The notes under the pieces are model-generated. The model was not told the origin of the DNA. It ran no database searches and saw nothing but the letters and a program-made list of their open reading frames with translations. This document shows positions 60,319 to 64,000 of a stretch of DNA of 64,000 bases, piece by piece. The translations under genes were made by a program, and so were the position numbers. Every line of letters starts with the position of its first letter. Position 1 is the first letter of the stretch. Origin of the DNA: Bombardia bombarda (Eukaryota; Ascomycota; Sordariomycetes; Sordariales; Lasiosphaeriaceae); NCBI GenBank assembly GCA_030512295.1, contig JAULSR010000002.1, positions 9,610,001 to 9,674,000 on the forward strand, written 5' to 3'.

Positions 60319-61095
60319 GGTGACTGGTGGCTGTTTTGGTGCATCGTGGGCAGTAGGTGGTGTACACCTTGGATTGGCGTTTTCTTTCCGGTTGATTGGC
60401 GGATTGGGATTGGCGTTATATGTTCTTTATTGGCGGTCTACGCCATGGGGGCCTCTATGGAGACATAGCCTGTGCATAGGCTACATGTTTAGCTGGCTGC
60501 GTTACCTAGGTGGACTTGACAGATCAGGATGGATATCCGTGACACGATTGTTGTACTCTTAAAACTGCAATATGCAGATGAAATGACATATTCATAACAT
60601 GGGATGTTTTTAGACCTGCCTCTTGCTCAGCCCAGCCTTAGTTTGCTTAGCTAGTAGGATCGACCCGGATCCATGACTCCAGTCCCACTATAAAGCTAGC
60701 AGCGGGTCTGGGGCAACTGGGTTTGAGTTTGTGGAGGCGATGACTCCAACAGCCTATGACTCAGACAAATTTACTTTGGCGGCTTCGGAAAAGGCTCTTG
60801 CTTTATGTGCAAGCCTATATCCGTCGAGTTTATAAAATAATACATACCTTGCACTTTCCGCATCTCTCTGTTGAGAACAAAGCATTCATTGATCGCACCT
60901 CTCAAACAAACGAGCAAGCAGCACTGAAGTACATCAGTAACCTAACCCTGGAACCGAAAACAAGAACCCTGAGGGCCGATAAGATAAGGACGGAATTCAT
61001 CCCACCAAAAATTTCGGGGCCCCATTTCCCCTCCATTGCACCCAAGCCCCAAGTACTGGTACCTCCCAAGCCGCTGCTGCCAAACAACGTCAAAA
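60319..61095. other. Intergenic, no gene seen
   Basis: About 780 bp from the ATG17 stop to the RIO1 start. The second half carries the RIO1 5' leader. An upstream in-frame ATG at 61036 is possible but would add 20 unconserved residues. Confidence 0.5.
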
Positions 61096-62820
61096 ATGGC
61101 ATCTTCAGAACCGACAGGAGGCGCGCCGCTCGACGCCGCCGGCCCTCACCAGCCGCCTTACATTTACGATGCGAGCCAGGGCTACCAAGCGACAACCGAG
61201 GCCGTCCCCGCCGAATTGAGAAGCACGACCAACAGCACCCCGCAACACAGCAACACCGAGATCCTCGACAATGGCGCCAGCAACAACGACGAGGATGACC
61301 TCGACGATGTCTTTGACAGCGACTTTGACGACAATGACTGGGACCCCGAGGCCGGCGACCTCACCAAATCGTACAACCGCCAGCGCCAGCTCAACTCGTC
61401 CGTTGCCCCCCGCATAAACGCCCAGAAGCCGACGGCAAACACCTTCAATTCCGTCGACGACCAAATGTCGACCCTCTCCAAGCACGCCGCCAAGATCCGC
61501 CTCGACGATGTAAAGCAGGGCTCGAGCAAGGACAAGGACAAGGCCGACCGCGCAACAAGCGAGCTGGTCCTCGACCAGCGCACGCGCATGATCCTCCTGC
61601 AAATGATCAACCGCGGTGTCGTCAGCGAGATCCACGGCGCCATCAGCACAGGAAAAGAAGCAAACGTCTACGGCGCTGTGCTGCACCCCGAGGACGGGGG
61701 GGCATCTATCCAGCGCGCCGTCAAGGTCTACAAGACCGCCATTCTGGTCTTCAAGGACCGCGAGCGTTACATCACAGGCGAGCACCGCTTCAAGGCCGGC
61801 GCCGACAAGGGCAACAACCGCAAGATGGTCAAGCTCTGGGCTGAGAAGGAGTTCCGCAATCTGCGTCGCCTGCACGCCGCCGGCATCGCCTGCCCCGAGC
61901 CCATCAAGCTCAAGCTGCACGTGCTTGTCATGGAGCTGCTGGGCGACAAGCGTGGCTGGGCCTTCCCGCGTCTGCGTGACGCCCGCCTCGAGGGCGAAGA
62001 CGTCGAGGAGCAGTGGCGCAACCTATACATCCAGCTGCTCGGCATCATGCGCCGCATCTACCAGGTCTGCAAGCTTGTGCATGCCGACCTGAGCGAGTAC
62101 AATATTCTATACAACGACAAGAAGCTGTACATCATCGATGTCTCGCAGTCAGTCGAGCACGAACACCCGCGCGCGCTTGAGTTTATGAGGATGGATATCA
62201 AGAATGTCGGCGACTACTTCAGACGGCAGGGCGTTGATATCCTCCCGGACAGGACAGTGTTCGACTTCATCATTTCTCCCGAAGGTCCGGTTGAGGAGCC
62301 CGCCTTGGCCAAGGCTGTTGAGCACTTGTATGAGGTGCGCCCGGTTGGGGCGGAGACAGACGAGGCTGTGGCGGAGCTGGAGGTTGATAATGAGGTCTTC
62401 AGGAACCAGTATATCCCCCAGACACTGGACCAGGTTTACGACATGGAGAAGGACGCACAGAAGCTCGACAGAGGTCAAGGCAGTGATCTAGTCTACCGCA
62501 ATTTGCTGGCTGACAAGGTTGTGCAGCCGAAGGAGCAGAAACCTGAGGCCGGCGCTGATGAGGTTGCAGAGGAGGAGGTCGAGGAGGATGATAGCAACAG
62601 CAGCAGTGGCGATGGAGCGTCGCTTGACAGTGGGGATAGCGAGGATGACGAGAGCAGGTTCGAGAAGGGTACGCCAAGAGGAAAGAAGCACGAGGACAAG
62701 GATGAGAAGAAGAACCATAAGCTAGCCGTGAAGGAGGCCAAGAGGGAAAAGAGAAAGGACAAGATACCGAAGGCGGTCAAGAAGAGGTTGGTGTCGACCA
62801 CATCGAGGAAGCATAAGTAG
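61096..62820 (+). CDS. RIO1: RIO1 atypical protein kinase
   Basis: Needed for late maturation of the small ribosomal subunit (20S pre-rRNA processing). Single exon, 574 residues from ATG 61096. An acidic N-terminus (DDLDDVFDSDFDDNDWD) is followed by the RIO fold: P-loop STGKEANVYGA (about residue 184), ATP-binding Lys in RAVKVYKT (K210), RWLxEKEFRNLRRLH-like helix, catalytic Asp in LVHADLSEYN (D331), and metal-binding Asp in IIDVSQSVEHEHP (D348). The C-terminal part is acidic/Ser-rich, then Lys-rich (KEAKREKRKDKIPKAVKKR). All catalytic residues are present and the length fits fungal Rio1. Confidence 0.95.
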   Translation: MASSEPTGGAPLDAAGPHQPPYIYDASQGYQATTEAVPAELRSTTNSTPQHSNTEILDNGASNNDEDDLDDVFDSDFDDNDWDPEAGDLTKSYNRQRQLNSSVAPRINAQKPTANTFNSVDDQMSTLSKHAAKIRLDDVKQGSSKDKDKADRATSELVLDQRTRMILLQMINRGVVSEIHGAISTGKEANVYGAVLHPEDGGASIQRAVKVYKTAILVFKDRERYITGEHRFKAGADKGNNRKMVKLWAEKEFRNLRRLHAAGIACPEPIKLKLHVLVMELLGDKRGWAFPRLRDARLEGEDVEEQWRNLYIQLLGIMRRIYQVCKLVHADLSEYNILYNDKKLYIIDVSQSVEHEHPRALEFMRMDIKNVGDYFRRQGVDILPDRTVFDFIISPEGPVEEPALAKAVEHLYEVRPVGAETDEAVAELEVDNEVFRNQYIPQTLDQVYDMEKDAQKLDRGQGSDLVYRNLLADKVVQPKEQKPEAGADEVAEEEVEEDDSNSSSGDGASLDSGDSEDDESRFEKGTPRGKKHEDKDEKKNHKLAVKEAKREKRKDKIPKAVKKRLVSTTSRKHK

Positions 62821-63679
62821 GTGTAGGTGTGGATATCGTCTTATATACACCCATCTGCATAAGTAAGTGTGTTTTCTGTCCCAAATGTGCACTGGACAGA
62901 AAGAGGAGGAGAACCTATGCAGACAGGGTGGATACAGGCAGCAATCGAGTGATGAAGCAAATAACGCTGCTCGAGACCGTTGTGGCCTGTCAAGTGTTTC
63001 GATAGAAACCTCGGGCTGCAGCCTCTCTCATACATGAGCAGATCCGAGCACTGGTTCGCCATCCCACCTAGATACTTCGGTGTTTAGCTGTACCTGGCGG
63101 GCTGCCGTGACGATCAAAGAGAGCCCTGACGATTGCTGTTCTGCCCTTTTTCCCCAGTCTGTCCTGTCTCGAGCTTGTTGTGGTCTGGACTTTGTATTCG
63201 GACTAACCGCAGAGACAACATAGATCTGCTAGCCATCTTAGATATATAGGTAGTTGGTCTTCATGGCATTTAAATTGGCCGGGCAGAATATCATCGTTCA
63301 TTTGCTGCCTGCCTCATTTCTTTCTCTGAAGTGTGGTGGATGAGTGAGTTGGAATCTAGTAGACTTTCGTCCCTCCGTCCATGTCCCCCGTCTTTTTCTT
63401 CATGTTCTTGCTGGTCGGTGATATGAACGCTTACAACAAAAGAGTGTAGTGACCAGCAAATCTGAGGTCTCTTTTGTCGAAACTTAACAAAGCGAGAATA
63501 CTATAACAACAACCAACAACTATGAAACAAGTAAACTATTATAATTCTTATCACAGATATTCAATCCTAAATAGAGAAATTGTTCAGGTTGATGGGGAAT
63601 AATATTATACACTCCACATTTCGATACTTACGTCCGACCAGGCCAAAAAAGAAAGTAATGCAAAAAGATAATCATGATC
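62821..63679. other. Intergenic between RIO1 and tRNA-Asp
   Basis: About 860 bp, becoming AT-rich towards the tRNA. No gene recognised. A short A-rich stretch at 63640-63672 lies downstream of the minus-strand tRNA and has no clear T-run terminator. Confidence 0.45.
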
Positions 63680-63767
63680 TCTCCCGCCGGGAATTGAACC
63701 CGGGTCCCGAGCGATGCCGAACTTGACAGATGACAAGCTCATATACTGACCACTATACTACGGAAGA
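63680..63767 (-). tRNA. tRNA-Asp (GTC) with a 17-nt intron
   Basis: Minus strand, 88 nt. The acceptor stem TCTTCCG pairs with CGGGAGA (one T-G pair). D arm: GTATAGTGGTCAGTAT. The anticodon stem TGAGC/GCTCG encloses loop TTGTCA...C with anticodon GTC. T arm: CCGGG TTCAATT CCCGG. A short intron at 63714-63730 follows position 37, the standard site. CCA is not encoded, as in eukaryotes. Confidence 0.88.
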
Positions 63768-64000
63768 TTTGTTGGTGTGGACACCAACCGTAGTTGCTTA
63801 GCAGTTTTTCCCGCCTGTTCCACTTAACAATCCAGACACTATGATGCATCATCCCTGGACTTTGACAGCTGGTGGAGATAAAAGAAAGGGACAGAAAAGA
63901 CATGTATTAAAGTTATCATATAGGTACGCCATGATTGTGTCGTAGCAGCTCAGGCTAACAGAGATTCAAAGGTTAACATCTCAAGCTATTGTGACGGGCC
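63768..64000. other. Window end, no gene seen
   Basis: About 230 bp upstream of the tRNA gene. Nothing recognised. Confidence 0.4.

Overview
The window comes from a filamentous ascomycete genome (Pezizomycotina; Sordariomycetes is my guess from gene style). The evidence is short GT-AG introns of 50-80 bp with CTAAC/CTGAC branch sites, ATG17, PUS1 and RIO1 genes of fungal type, Fot1-, Copia- and Ty3-type transposons, and extreme C-to-T/G-to-A decay of repeats typical of repeat-induced point mutation (RIP). It splits into two compartments: an AT-rich block of RIP-mutated, nested transposons (about 1-33757) and a GC-balanced part (about 33758-64000). The second part starts with broken accessory genes and ends in conserved housekeeping genes.

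Transposon block (1-33757). Four LTR-retrotransposon families and one Tc1/mariner-type DNA transposon are stacked inside each other. Target-site duplications (TSDs) let the order be read: a Ty3 element (here Gypsy-2) was hit by a Copia element (TSD ATTTT). That Copia element was hit by a second Ty3 chromovirus (Gypsy-3, TSD TATAT), which was hit by a nearly unmutated Ty3 chromovirus (Gypsy-1, 15404-21141, identical 213-bp LTRs). A second, heavily RIPped Gypsy-1 copy lies at 3998-9815, and further Gypsy-1 LTRs lie at 2728-2959, 28608-28867 and 38355-38589. A Fot1/pogo-like element with terminal inverted repeats sits at 31171-33033.

Accessory strip (33758-46000). It holds, in order: a frameshifted DUF3435 gene (the tyrosine-recombinase family that includes Starship captains); the 3' part of a lipase-like gene ending in a glycine-rich motif that resembles an amyloid-signalling tail (SesB-like); a truncated, LTR-interrupted second copy of the PEX1 N-terminal region; and a large NLR-type gene (membrane segment, lipase-like domain, NACHT, about 19 HEAT repeats). 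The NLR gene carries two frameshifts and four in-frame stops of the C-to-T kind. A captain-type gene at the RIP boundary followed by NLR and lipase cargo would fit a decayed Starship, but no element ends were proven.

Conserved part (46000-64000). This contains an 18-bp GC-rich minisatellite; an ankyrin-repeat gene with an NLR-type N-terminal region but no NACHT; PUS1 (tRNA pseudouridine synthase, minus strand); a PPxY-bearing conserved protein; a medium-chain quinone oxidoreductase-like gene (minus strand); ATG17 with an unusual C-terminal EVDA repeat; RIO1 kinase; and an intron-containing tRNA-Asp(GTC) gene on the minus strand.

Family names Gypsy-1/2/3 and Copia are local labels. Product calls come from motif recognition by eye; no database search was run.
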